A stretch of 64,000 nucleotides of DNA from assembly GCA_020524245.1 (NCBI GenBank), contig JAIVLN010000002.1:124001-188000 (forward strand), read 5' to 3'. The notes under the pieces were generated by a model. It saw only the letters and a list, made by a program, of their open reading frames with translations. It was not told the DNA's origin and searched no databases. Source of the stretch: Rossellomorea aquimaris (GTDB taxonomy: Bacteria > Bacillota > Bacilli > Bacillales > Fictibacillaceae). The position numbers and the translations under genes are program-made. Below are positions 33,331 through 40,931 of this stretch, in pieces. Numbering within the stretch: position 1 is the stretch's first letter; each line of letters starts with the position of its first letter.

Positions 33331-33798
33331 ATGAAACGGGTTTTGATCCTGTTTGCAAGTATGTCAGGAAATACCGAGGATATGGCCGACCTCATCGAGC
33401 AAGGGATGAGCGACCAAAACGTGGAGATTGTGAAAAAGCAGATTGAAATTGACGAGATTGCTGTAGAAGAACTGAAGGATTTCCACGGAATCGTCTTCGG
33501 ATCTTACACATGGGGCGATGGCGATCTGCCGGATGAATTAGAGGACTTTTACGATGAATTGGATGTATTGAATTTGACAGGCATTCGAGCAGCGACATTT
33601 GGCTCTTGTGACTCGATGTATCCGAAGTACGGAGCTGCAGTCGATATTTTAAGTGACAAGCTCACAGAGCTCGGTGCAGAAATCATTTTGGACGGTTTGA
33701 AAGTCGAACTCACTCCAGAAGATGATGATGTGGAGAACTGCAAGGCATTTGGTAAAAGTTTTGCCGAATTATTGCATAAGGAAAAAGTGCATCCATAG
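33331..33798 (+). CDS. Flavodoxin (YkuN/YkuP-like)
   Basis: 155-aa FMN electron carrier. The FMN-phosphate loop is ASMSGNTEDMAD at residues 9-20. The isoalloxazine loops are GSYTWGDGDLPDE (Trp) and FGSCDSMYPKYG (Tyr). It resembles B. subtilis YkuN/YkuP, which serve as iron-sparing electron donors, and like them has a Fur box in its promoter. The ATG at 33331 has AAGGAG at 8 bp; the ATG two codons earlier is too close. Single gene. Confidence 0.93.
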   Translation: MKRVLILFASMSGNTEDMADLIEQGMSDQNVEIVKKQIEIDEIAVEELKDFHGIVFGSYTWGDGDLPDELEDFYDELDVLNLTGIRAATFGSCDSMYPKYGAAVDILSDKLTELGAEIILDGLKVELTPEDDDVENCKAFGKSFAELLHKEKVHP

Positions 33799-33864
33799 TC
33801 TCATTTTTACACATAAACCTCCCCGCCTTTCCATATATTTCTTATTTAGGGGAGGGTTGAGATC

Positions 33865-35349
33865 ATGGGGAACAGAGCGGGAATGAACAAGAGGGCTTTG
33901 GCATATCCAGATGAAATGTTGTCTCTTATTCGAAACGGTTTATCCAAGGCTAGCAAACCGAAGCATGTGGTCATTTTGGGTGCTGGGATGTCTGGCCTAG
34001 TTGCCGGTTCCTTGTTGAAGCGAGCAGGTCATCGTGTCACGATCGTTGAAGGGAATGATCGTGTTGGAGGAAGGGTTTTTACCATGCGAAAGCCGTTCTC
34101 GAATGGTAATTATCTAGATGCCGGAGCGATGCGGATACCAGATACTCACGTGCTTGTATTAGAATTCATCAAACGATTCGGTCTCCATGTGAACGAGTTC
34201 ATCAACTCTACTCCCCTTGACATCATTTTCGTAAATGGAGTTCTGACGAGACGTTACCAATATGATAGAGACCCTGCCATTCTGAATTTCCCTATTGATC
34301 AGAAATACAGGAAGCTGAACGCATTGGATATATTCCTGGAGGCTGTCCAACCCTTTTTCGATTTGTATTTGAATGCAACACCTGAAGAACGCATTAAAAT
34401 AAAAAAGAAATACGATTCCTATTCATTCGGTTCTTTCTTGAAAAATAACCCTCTTGGGAAATCACTCGATTCATCCACTGTCCATCTTATTCATGTGATA
34501 TTGGGGATTGAAGGGTTTCCTGAATTATCATTTGTCGACATTATTACGGACATTGTCTCGAATTTGTTTGGCAGTGATCTTAAATACTATGAGATTACTG
34601 GTGGTAACGATTTTCTTCCATGGGCATTTATGCGCGAACTCTCAGACAACGTCTACTTTCATCACAATGTCACTGAAATTAAACAATATACAGATTCGGT
34701 TGAGGTTTGTACGGTCGATTTAAGAACCGGAAAAAAGAGCGGGATGGAAGCCGATTATGCCATTACGACCATCCCCTTCTCTGTCTTCCAGTTCATCAAC
34801 ATTGAGCCCTATGATTCAATCTCATTCCAAAAGAGAGTTGCCATTCAAACGATCCATTATGTGCCTTCAACGAAAATCGGACTGGAATTCAGCAAGAAAT
34901 TCTGGGAGAATGACCAATTATACGGTGGCAGCTTGACAACGGACACCCCTCTTCAATTCACCTATTATCCAAGTCACGATATCGGAAAACCAGGTCCAGG
35001 AGTCCTGTTGGGCAGTTATAGCTGGGAAGATAACGCCGCTCTGTGGGATGCCCTTCCAGAAGACCGCAGAATTCGTGAAAACCTTAAAATGCTCGCACGC
35101 GTCCATGGACCGGTCGTATTTTACACTTTTCGTAATGGGGCTTCATTCAGCTGGGCTCAGAATCCATTCTCAGGTGGTTGTTTCACTCTGTTCAAACCTT
35201 ACCAATATACAGAATTTGATCAAGTGATCCGAGAACCTGAAGGTCGACTCCATTTTTCCGGTGAACATACTTCTTCCTTCCATGGTTGGATTGAAGGGGC
35301 GATCGAGTCCGGCATTCGAGCAGCTTTTGAAGTAAACGAGCGCAAATAA
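33865..35349 (+). CDS. Flavin-dependent amine oxidase (monoamine / L-amino-acid oxidase family)
   Basis: 494 aa, FAD enzyme. The dinucleotide-binding motif VVILGAGMSGLVAGSLLKRA and VTIVEGNDRVGGR lie at about 33-70, the substrate-contact GAMRIPDTH follows, and the FAD C-terminal motif HFSGEHTSSFHGWIEGAIES is near the end. This is the pattern of L-amino-acid oxidases, which make the keto acid, ammonia and hydrogen peroxide. No signal peptide. The exact amine is unknown. GGGGAGGG precedes the start. Confidence 0.9.
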   Translation: MGNRAGMNKRALAYPDEMLSLIRNGLSKASKPKHVVILGAGMSGLVAGSLLKRAGHRVTIVEGNDRVGGRVFTMRKPFSNGNYLDAGAMRIPDTHVLVLEFIKRFGLHVNEFINSTPLDIIFVNGVLTRRYQYDRDPAILNFPIDQKYRKLNALDIFLEAVQPFFDLYLNATPEERIKIKKKYDSYSFGSFLKNNPLGKSLDSSTVHLIHVILGIEGFPELSFVDIITDIVSNLFGSDLKYYEITGGNDFLPWAFMRELSDNVYFHHNVTEIKQYTDSVEVCTVDLRTGKKSGMEADYAITTIPFSVFQFINIEPYDSISFQKRVAIQTIHYVPSTKIGLEFSKKFWENDQLYGGSLTTDTPLQFTYYPSHDIGKPGPGVLLGSYSWEDNAALWDALPEDRRIRENLKMLARVHGPVVFYTFRNGASFSWAQNPFSGGCFTLFKPYQYTEFDQVIREPEGRLHFSGEHTSSFHGWIEGAIESGIRAAFEVNERK

Positions 35350-35405
35350 CCCTTTTCCACCTTTTCTATAATTTGGTATAGTGGGATTCAAAGGGGGGAT
35401 GGAAT

Positions 35406-35594
35406 ATGAAGATTTCTAGACTAGTGTTACTTGCTATGGTGATCGGTTCCATCAATTTTGGATTATACGCACGTCAGATGTATACGACTGGTGAAGTCGG
35501 CTACAGCATCGCGCTCGTTGCACTCTCACTCTTTTTTATAGGTTTGACGATTTTCGGCGTTGTACGGAACATCAAGCTTTCTCAAAGTGAATGA
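35406..35594 (+). CDS. Small two-TM membrane protein
   Basis: 62 aa. TM1 ISRLVLLAMVIGSINFGLYA and TM2 IALVALSLFFIGLTIFGVV with a short polar link. AAAGGGGG precedes the ATG. Its last codons overlap the convergent DinB-like gene by 13 bp. Function unknown. Confidence 0.72.
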   Translation: MKISRLVLLAMVIGSINFGLYARQMYTTGEVGYSIALVALSLFFIGLTIFGVVRNIKLSQSE

Positions 35595-36055
35595 GAGCGA
35601 ACAAGAAGAAATTGTACCATCTGCATTCGATGATGTTCATCATGTTCAACCATACCCGATACATAATCCGGAAGGCTAATGACCGTCTTCCCAATCTTTA
35701 AAGGGCGAACGCTGATATCATCTCCCAAAGATCGAATCGCATGACAGAGTTGCCTTCTTGAATCTATGTAAAGCGTAAGAAGTTCTTCTTTACGGATGCC
35801 TGATTTCCCAAACTCAGATGCTTTTTGATTCGTAGAAATCGGATCGGGCTTCGTAAATTCACTTTCGCTGAGTTTCATTAAACGCTCTTCATGGATGAAT
35901 CGATCCCACAAATACAGATGACTGATAACTTCTGCGATCGACCACTTTCCTTCTTCCATGGGTAAGAGCCACAAATCGTCAGGAATGGAAGTAAGGTGAC
36001 TTGCCCAATCTGCCATTTCCTCGAACGGTTCCAGCCAATGATACATAGTTCCCAT
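35582..36055 (-). CDS. DinB-family protein
   Basis: 157 aa, four-helix DinB bundle. Metal-ligand His positions are visible in WSIAEVISHLYLWDRF and MVEHDEHHRMQM. The family includes mycothiol/bacillithiol transferases (BstA/YfiT type), but the pattern is too loose to name a reaction. GGAGG precedes the ATG by 8 bp. Confidence 0.82.
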   Translation of the reverse strand: MGTMYHWLEPFEEMADWASHLTSIPDDLWLLPMEEGKWSIAEVISHLYLWDRFIHEERLMKLSESEFTKPDPISTNQKASEFGKSGIRKEELLTLYIDSRRQLCHAIRSLGDDISVRPLKIGKTVISLPDYVSGMVEHDEHHRMQMVQFLLVRSHSL

Positions 36056-36079
36056 TCATTCAGCCTCCAAATCTACTTG

Positions 36080-36931
36080 TCAGTCTGATTGTTTAACACC
36101 GGGGAACACTTCTGTGATCGCTTGTTGGAGATTACCTTTCACTTTTGCTTTATCCTTAAACGAAAGCCCCTCTTTAACCATCTTACTAGCAATATCTGCA
36201 CGAGTTCCCGTAATGATCGCTTCACATCCCATTAATGAAATACCATTGATAACTTTCAGCAAGTGATGGATGACCTCTCCTTCCATGTCAACCACACCTG
36301 ACAAGTCGATGATCAAAGTTTGGAATCTCCCTTTACCTACTTCAGCCAAAACTTTATCTTCTATCGTCTCGGAACGATATCCATCCATTGTTCCGATTAA
36401 CGGGAATATCGCTGTGGTTGAACTGATCGGAATAATTTGGACAGATAGGTTCTCAACGAGTTCCCGTTCTGTTTCAAGAAGCTTATCCTTATAGGTAGAA
36501 TAACTTATAAAAAATACATTCAGAAACTTATCGATCTGTTCATTGATTGTTTTTTCAAGTGCATAAAACTCTTCTATACAATCTGATTTATCTTGTGCAC
36601 GATCATATCTATAAAGAAAACTCCACAGGGTTCTACGGATTGCATGGATCCAATCGAGTTTAAACATCAATGTCATGGAATATTTGGCCCACACGATTCC
36701 TTCTTGTTCAGCAAATTTCTCAAGATCCTCTGTTTGCTGTTCCACGACATATCCTATAAGTTTATGGGCATTTTCAACAAGATTGATGTTACCGATCATC
36801 TGGATTTCTTGGATCTTCCCCCTCACATTTTCAGCTTCTGCCAGCAAGTTTTCTTCGATCTCTTTTTGATGTTGATGAAAGAATTCCTTAATTTGTTGTC
36901 CTTCTTGCAAAACTAAACTCAAATCAATCAC
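36080..36931 (-). CDS. RsbR-like STAS-domain protein lacking phospho-threonine sites
   Basis: 283 aa. The N-terminal about 150 residues are helical with an RsbR-type globin-like look (FKLDWIHAIRRTLWSFLYRY). About 165-280 is a STAS domain (IIPISSTTAIFPLIG onward). Where RsbR proteins have GDIDT and VVDT, this one has GTMDG (180-184) and VVDMEG (214-218), so neither phospho-acceptor is present. The GTG start overlaps the stop of the ktrB remnant by two bases (GTGA), making it the third gene of the c-di-AMP-riboswitch ktrA transcript. It may be a locked or non-canonical stressosome subunit. Confidence 0.85.
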   Translation of the reverse strand: MIDLSLVLQEGQQIKEFFHQHQKEIEENLLAEAENVRGKIQEIQMIGNINLVENAHKLIGYVVEQQTEDLEKFAEQEGIVWAKYSMTLMFKLDWIHAIRRTLWSFLYRYDRAQDKSDCIEEFYALEKTINEQIDKFLNVFFISYSTYKDKLLETERELVENLSVQIIPISSTTAIFPLIGTMDGYRSETIEDKVLAEVGKGRFQTLIIDLSGVVDMEGEVIHHLLKVINGISLMGCEAIITGTRADIASKMVKEGLSFKDKAKVKGNLQQAITEVFPGVKQSD

Positions 36932-37224
36932 TTCCCAATATCTAGATTTAGTCTTGTCATGTATATAGCATACTTTATTTTAGCAAAGTCTGATAATTCC
37001 GCAAATTTTTTATAGTTGTGTTGAGGCAATACCCTACCAACAAACATGAGCAACATCATGATAAAGATGGACGGATCCTCCATACTACCAATAACCAGCG
37101 TATTAAAACTTGCCGTCCTTGGCGGAAGCTTCAACAAAAATGTTCCTAGCAAGATAAAAGCTAGGAACAGGAGAACCAGGAATTGTGGCGGTGTGATATT
37201 CAGTTTTTTCGGTAACCATTTCAC
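36928..37224 (-). pseudogene. ktrB: ktrB remnant (internally deleted K+ channel subunit)
   Basis: 98-codon frame instead of the about 450 of KtrB. Residues 1-34 match the KtrB start (TPPQFLVLLFLAFILLGTFL then LKLP). This joins directly to a later KtrB block (PRTASFNTLVIGSMEDPSIF, MMLLMFVG), and the end (ELSDFAKIKYA) resembles the KtrB C-terminus (SFAKxxxxxIKYP). All four selectivity-filter loops are missing, so it cannot form a pore. It begins 3 bp after ktrA and its stop overlaps the next start. In-frame internal deletions best explain it. Reading through it may still be needed to translate the STAS gene. Confidence 0.82.
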
Positions 37225-37227
37225 AGG

Positions 37228-37893
37228 CTACAATCCTCGATCCTCAAAGCGTTTAAGATCTTCATTCGTTCCGATGATGATGAGTGTATCCCCTTCGTGA
37301 AGTTCCACTTCTGCAGATGGGGAAACCATGATTTCAACGCCTTTTTTGATTCCGACGACGTTGCAGCCATACTTTGCACGGATATCCATTTGGCCGAGTG
37401 ACTTTTTATGAACTTTATGAGTCGCGATCAGTTCAACGATACTATGATCAGGTGATAACTCGATGTAATCAATGATCTTTTCAGAAACGACATGGTGCGC
37501 TAGTCGCTTCGCAATATCCCGTTCAGGATGGATGATCCGGTCTGCACCGATCTTCTCCAATACCATGCGGTGGTATTTTGATTGCGCCTTCGCCCAGACC
37601 GTCTTTACACCAATCTCTTTTAGGACAAGTGTCGTTAATATGCTCGATTGGATGTCATCTCCCAAGGAAACGATGACCAGATCGAAGTTCCGAACGCCAA
37701 GTGATTTCAACACGCCTTCATCCGTTGAATCCGCTACGACGGCATGTGTCGCAAAAGAAGAATAGGCATCCACTCTGTCTTCGTTGCGATCAATTGCTAG
37801 AATTTCTGTATTCAATTCCGAGAACTCCTTACACAAACTTCCTCCGAAGTTTCCGAGTCCGATTAGTCCGATTTGTTTTTGTCGAGTGGCCAT
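37228..37893 (-). CDS. ktrA: K+ uptake regulatory protein KtrA (RCK domain)
   Basis: 221-aa cytoplasmic gating ring of the Ktr potassium system. The RCK_N Rossmann fold has IGLIGLGNFGGSLC (GxGxxG nucleotide loop) and VVADSTDEGVLKSLGV. The RCK_C domain (about 135-220) binds c-di-AMP in homologues. It is normally paired with KtrB; here the downstream ktrB is a remnant, so this KtrA must act on a KtrB/KtrD encoded elsewhere or be an orphan. A c-di-AMP riboswitch lies upstream, as for B. subtilis ktrAB. Confidence 0.94.
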   Translation of the reverse strand: MATRQKQIGLIGLGNFGGSLCKEFSELNTEILAIDRNEDRVDAYSSFATHAVVADSTDEGVLKSLGVRNFDLVIVSLGDDIQSSILTTLVLKEIGVKTVWAKAQSKYHRMVLEKIGADRIIHPERDIAKRLAHHVVSEKIIDYIELSPDHSIVELIATHKVHKKSLGQMDIRAKYGCNVVGIKKGVEIMVSPSAEVELHEGDTLIIIGTNEDLKRFEDRGL

Positions 37894-37968
37894 AATCCAT
37901 TTCCCTTCCTACCGGTTATTCCTATTTTGCCTGTATTTAACAATAACTATGATGATTTTTTACGCATA

Positions 37969-37998
37969 CAAAAAACCACAGAGGTAGACACCCGTGGT
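37969..37998 (-). terminator. Terminator of the c-di-AMP riboswitch
   Basis: Minus strand: ACCACGGGTG, loop, ACCTCTGTGGT, then TTTTTT, between the aptamer and ktrA. Confidence 0.8.
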
Positions 37999-38029
37999 CA
38001 ATTAAGTGGTTTGATCACTGTCATCATCC

Positions 38030-38175
38030 TCTCCTTATACGCTTACGAGGTTAGCTGTCGGATTCGGGCGTAAAGAGTCGCCCTGCCTCTTTCTAACAAG
38101 AGGATTCACCCCAAGTGATGAATCAACATCACATCAAAAATTGGTTCCCCCGCTTTTTTCAAATTCAGCGTTTTG
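38030..38175 (-). promoter_or_regulatory. c-di-AMP riboswitch (ydaO-yuaA type)
   Basis: The minus strand carries the class's conserved blocks: GCGGGGGAACCAA, CTTGGGGTGAATCC, GGCAGGGCGACTC, CCCGAATCCGACAGCTAACC and CTCGTAAGCG. A terminator follows. High c-di-AMP should stop transcription into ktrA. The remainder of the 550-bp gap, up to the MBL gene, holds the promoter and AT-rich sequence without a recognisable gene. Confidence 0.92.
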
Positions 38176-38206
38176 GATCAAAAACTATTTAATTGAGAAG
38201 AACATA

Positions 38207-38236
38207 ATAATACGCCTCTCAAACTCACGATGTAAA
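38207..38236 (-). promoter_or_regulatory. Sigma-A promoter of the riboswitch-ktrA transcript
   Basis: Minus strand TTTACA (38231-38236), 18-bp spacer, TATTAT (38207-38212), about 30 bp before the aptamer. Confidence 0.6.
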
Positions 38237-38443
38237 GTGGATGCTTCCACCAAATTTGTTCGAATTCATTCATTTGTCAAGATGCAATTACAACTAGTTA
38301 CCCTTTTCTAATCCTTAGAAGATATTAATCGATGTTGTACTGTTTTTCAATAGATTCTGATGGTTTTTTCGGATACTTTACAGGAAATTAAAAAATCATA
38401 TGGAAGTGTTTAGGATACATCTTTTATGGAAGAAGGCATGATG

Positions 38444-39247
38444 ATGACCACACAACAAATTGGTAACGTCGATAGCCTGCATGTGAAATGTTACGCAGGA
38501 GACATGTATTTGAATTACTTTCTCTACTTTGTGGATGGAATGCTGGTGGACACAGGACCGAAGAGCTGCGCGAATGAAATACGTCCTTTTTTAGAAACGA
38601 AAAAAATCAATACGGTCGCATTGACGCATTTTCATGAAGATCATACCGGAAATGCAAGATGGCTACAGGATCAGATGAATCCGGGAATCTACATTCATCC
38701 GATGGCAATGGAGATTTGTGCAAGGGACGGGCAATATCCCGAATACCGGCATGAGTTCTGGGGTTCGAGGGAAGGTTTTGAAGCTAAGCCGATTCGAACG
38801 AGCGTTCAATCAGATAATATGGAATGGGAAGCGATCCATACTCCAGGCCACTCTCGAGATCACCTCGTTTTCTTTCATGTGAAAACAGGCATGCTGTTCT
38901 CCGGTGATTTGTTTGTCACGCCGAAGCCGAAAATTTCCATGTGGCAAGAATCCATTCCAACCGTCATGGATTCGATTCGAACCGTACTGACTTACGATAT
39001 CGGGGAGATGTTTTGCGCGCATGCAGGGTACGTTGCAGATGGGCGGAAAATGTTAGAGAAGAAACTGGAGTACCTGGTGAGGACTCATGAAGAAATTCAG
39101 CATTTGTATCAGAAAGGGTTATCTTTGGAAGAGATTGATGCTCAGCTGTATCCTGAATCCTCACCGCTCACGTACATATCGAAGAAAGAATGGGACTCCA
39201 AGCACTTCGTCCGCTCCATGGTGATGGACGAGCCGAGTTTAAGATAA
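38444..39247 (+). CDS. MBL-fold metallo-hydrolase
   Basis: About 267 aa. Metallo-beta-lactamase fold with ligand motif THFHEDHTGN (HxHxDH), second-site HTPGHSRDHLVFF and Asp in FSGDLFVTPKP, and a late His in FCAHAGYVADG. The C-terminal helical extension (LEKKLEYLVRTHEEIQHLYQ) is as in LACTB2- or BLH-type hydrolases. Substrate unknown; glyoxalase II or nuclease-like activity is possible. Four in-frame ATG codons occur; 38444 has GAAGAAGG at the best spacing. Confidence 0.87.
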   Translation: MTTQQIGNVDSLHVKCYAGDMYLNYFLYFVDGMLVDTGPKSCANEIRPFLETKKINTVALTHFHEDHTGNARWLQDQMNPGIYIHPMAMEICARDGQYPEYRHEFWGSREGFEAKPIRTSVQSDNMEWEAIHTPGHSRDHLVFFHVKTGMLFSGDLFVTPKPKISMWQESIPTVMDSIRTVLTYDIGEMFCAHAGYVADGRKMLEKKLEYLVRTHEEIQHLYQKGLSLEEIDAQLYPESSPLTYISKKEWDSKHFVRSMVMDEPSLR

Positions 39248-39306
39248 AGCCATCTCTGTGTCCTTCATTTTCAACTATTTACTTTATCGAGGACAGATTC
39301 ATAAAG

Positions 39307-39337
39307 AAAAGACTGGCGATGGCGCCAGTCTTCTCCT
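39307..39337 (-). terminator. Terminator of the carbonic anhydrase gene
   Basis: Minus strand: AAGACTGGCG, loop, CGCCAGTCTTTTC. Confidence 0.75.
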
Positions 39338-39345
39338 CCTTTAAA

Positions 39346-39912
39346 TTACTTTTCTTCATATCCGTTTACGACAAGATCCAATTTACCTGTATCAGGGGCG
39401 ATGACGAGACCATGCACTGGAATTCCTTCTGGAAGGAGTGGATGGTTTTTCACGATTTCCACGCTGTCCTGAACGCTCTCTTCAACACTGTCGAAACCTT
39501 CAAGCCAACCCTCAAGATCAAGACCTGCATTTTCAAGAGTTTTGAGCGTGTCCGCAGAAACGCCTCGCTCTTGGAATTGCTCAATCATTTTCGAAGGATC
39601 CACACTAGCCATTCCACATTGATGGTGGCCGATGACGAACACTTCGTCTGCGTTCAGTGCATAAACGGCTACCAAAATGCTGCGCATCACGCTATCAAAT
39701 TGGTCAGTTACGATTGCACCTGCATTTTTAACGGATTTGAAATCGCCGTTGCGCAGGTTCATCGCCTTTGGAAGAAGCTCCACAAGACGTGTATCCATAC
39801 AAGAAAGGATGACCATCTTTTTGTTGGGCAGTTTTGATGTTTCGTATGGTTCATAGCCCTTCTCTTTCACAAAAGACTCATTAAACTCCAAGATTTCATT
39901 CAATAGTTGCAT
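39346..39912 (-). CDS. Beta-class carbonic anhydrase (YtiB-like)
   Basis: 188-aa zinc enzyme interconverting CO2 and bicarbonate. The ligand set is Cys and Asp/Arg in VILSCMDTRLVELL, and His-x-x-Cys in FVIGHHQCGMA. NAGAIVTD supplies the conserved substrate strand. The length fits the short type seen in B. subtilis YtiB. Single gene with its own terminator. Confidence 0.93.
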   Translation of the reverse strand: MQLLNEILEFNESFVKEKGYEPYETSKLPNKKMVILSCMDTRLVELLPKAMNLRNGDFKSVKNAGAIVTDQFDSVMRSILVAVYALNADEVFVIGHHQCGMASVDPSKMIEQFQERGVSADTLKTLENAGLDLEGWLEGFDSVEESVQDSVEIVKNHPLLPEGIPVHGLVIAPDTGKLDLVVNGYEEK

Positions 39913-40111
39913 TTTCTTCTCCCTCTCTTCTACTAAAATTCACTCTACTTAAACTATACCAATTTTACGTGCGAGTGTCATTTGAAGCTCTTGTGGGGTG
40001 CGAAAATGGATTTTCAGCAACTTCGGGGTGCGGAAGCCTACTTCTCAAAACTTTCATACAAGCTTAATATTCCTCATATATAATATAAATAGAGGAAAGG
40101 TGGAATGCGGG

Positions 40112-40684
40112 ATGTATCGTTTTTCTTCCATTTGTGTGTTTTGTGGGTCAAGTTTCGGGACAAGCAATCTTTACAAAGAAGAAGTCAAAAAGCTAGGTAA
40201 GCTATTAGCGAAAAACAACATCAAGCTGATCTACGGGGGTGGGAATTCTGGTCTGATGGGTGTTCTCGCTCATGAAGTCATGGAAAACAAAGGTGAAGCA
40301 ACCGGTATCATTCCTAGAAGAATTTACGAGAATGTCGACCACCTGGAGTTGACCGAGCTAAAAATCGTCGACAGCATGCATGAGCGAAAAGCGATGATGT
40401 ATGAGCTGGCCGATGCATTCATTGCCCTTCCCGGAGGCATCGGAACAATGGAAGAAATGTTCGAGGTGATGACCTGGAATCAGATCGGTTATCATTTGAA
40501 GCCGCTCGGAATATTTAATATCGACCATTATTATGATCCGCTCCAGGAAATGATCCAACACATGTCTGAAGAAGGTTTCGTACAAAAACAACACCTGGAT
40601 CAGACCATTTTTGAAGACGACGCTGAACGCCTATTAAACCGACTCGACTCCCAAGAAATTACCAAAATGAATAAATGGAACTGA
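40112..40684 (+). CDS. LOG-family protein (TIGR00730, cytokinin-nucleoside 5'-monophosphate phosphoribohydrolase type)
   Basis: 190 aa, Rossmann-like fold. Diagnostic motifs: VFCGSSFGTS at the start, LIYGGGNSGLMG, and the catalytic PGGIGTMEEMFEVMTW (PGGxGTxxE). Enzymes of this family cleave the ribose-5'-phosphate from nucleotide 5'-monophosphates; in bacteria the true role is mostly unknown. The start ATG 40112 follows AAAGGTGG; a longer frame to 39998 lacks an RBS. A terminator follows. Confidence 0.92.
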   Translation: MYRFSSICVFCGSSFGTSNLYKEEVKKLGKLLAKNNIKLIYGGGNSGLMGVLAHEVMENKGEATGIIPRRIYENVDHLELTELKIVDSMHERKAMMYELADAFIALPGGIGTMEEMFEVMTWNQIGYHLKPLGIFNIDHYYDPLQEMIQHMSEEGFVQKQHLDQTIFEDDAERLLNRLDSQEITKMNKWN

Positions 40685-40686
40685 TC

Positions 40687-40720
40687 AAGAAACTTGCCGA
40701 CAAGGTGAGTTTCTTTTTTT
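40687..40720 (+). terminator. Terminator of the LOG-family gene
   Basis: AAGAAACT, loop, AGTTTCTTTTTTTT. Between here and the next hairpin (about 175 bp) I see only a doubtful 22-codon minus-strand frame. Confidence 0.8.
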
Positions 40721-40898
40721 TACATATAACTGGTGATCTGTGTAAACAACGCCCCCATAGGGTATCCAATCTAAACAAATGTTTCAACAGATACAGATTG
40801 ATTCTTGGCACTTTAACCAGCTTCCCAGCGAATTGGCTCCTCGTAAAAAAAGGCATCAAACACGCTATGAAAAAATCCCATGCGCAGCCATCCCGTAA

Positions 40899-40931
40899 AC
40901 AAGCGTCAGGCATAATTACCTGACGCTTGTC
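40899..40931 (-). terminator. Hairpin at the end of the diguanylate cyclase gene
   Basis: ACAAGCGTCAGG and CCTGACGCTTGT form a perfect 12-bp stem whose one arm is the last codons of the gene. The T-run on the minus side is weak. Confidence 0.6.

Noticed and set aside
40813-40881. 22-codon minus-strand frame (GFFHSVFDAFFYEEPIRWEA)
   Set aside because: It has only a weak GGGATGG ahead of the ATG and no terminator or family support. Too short to claim.
40723-40898. c-di-GMP riboswitch near the diguanylate cyclase gene
   Set aside because: None of the conserved GEMM blocks are present, and the stretch lies downstream, not upstream, of the cyclase gene.
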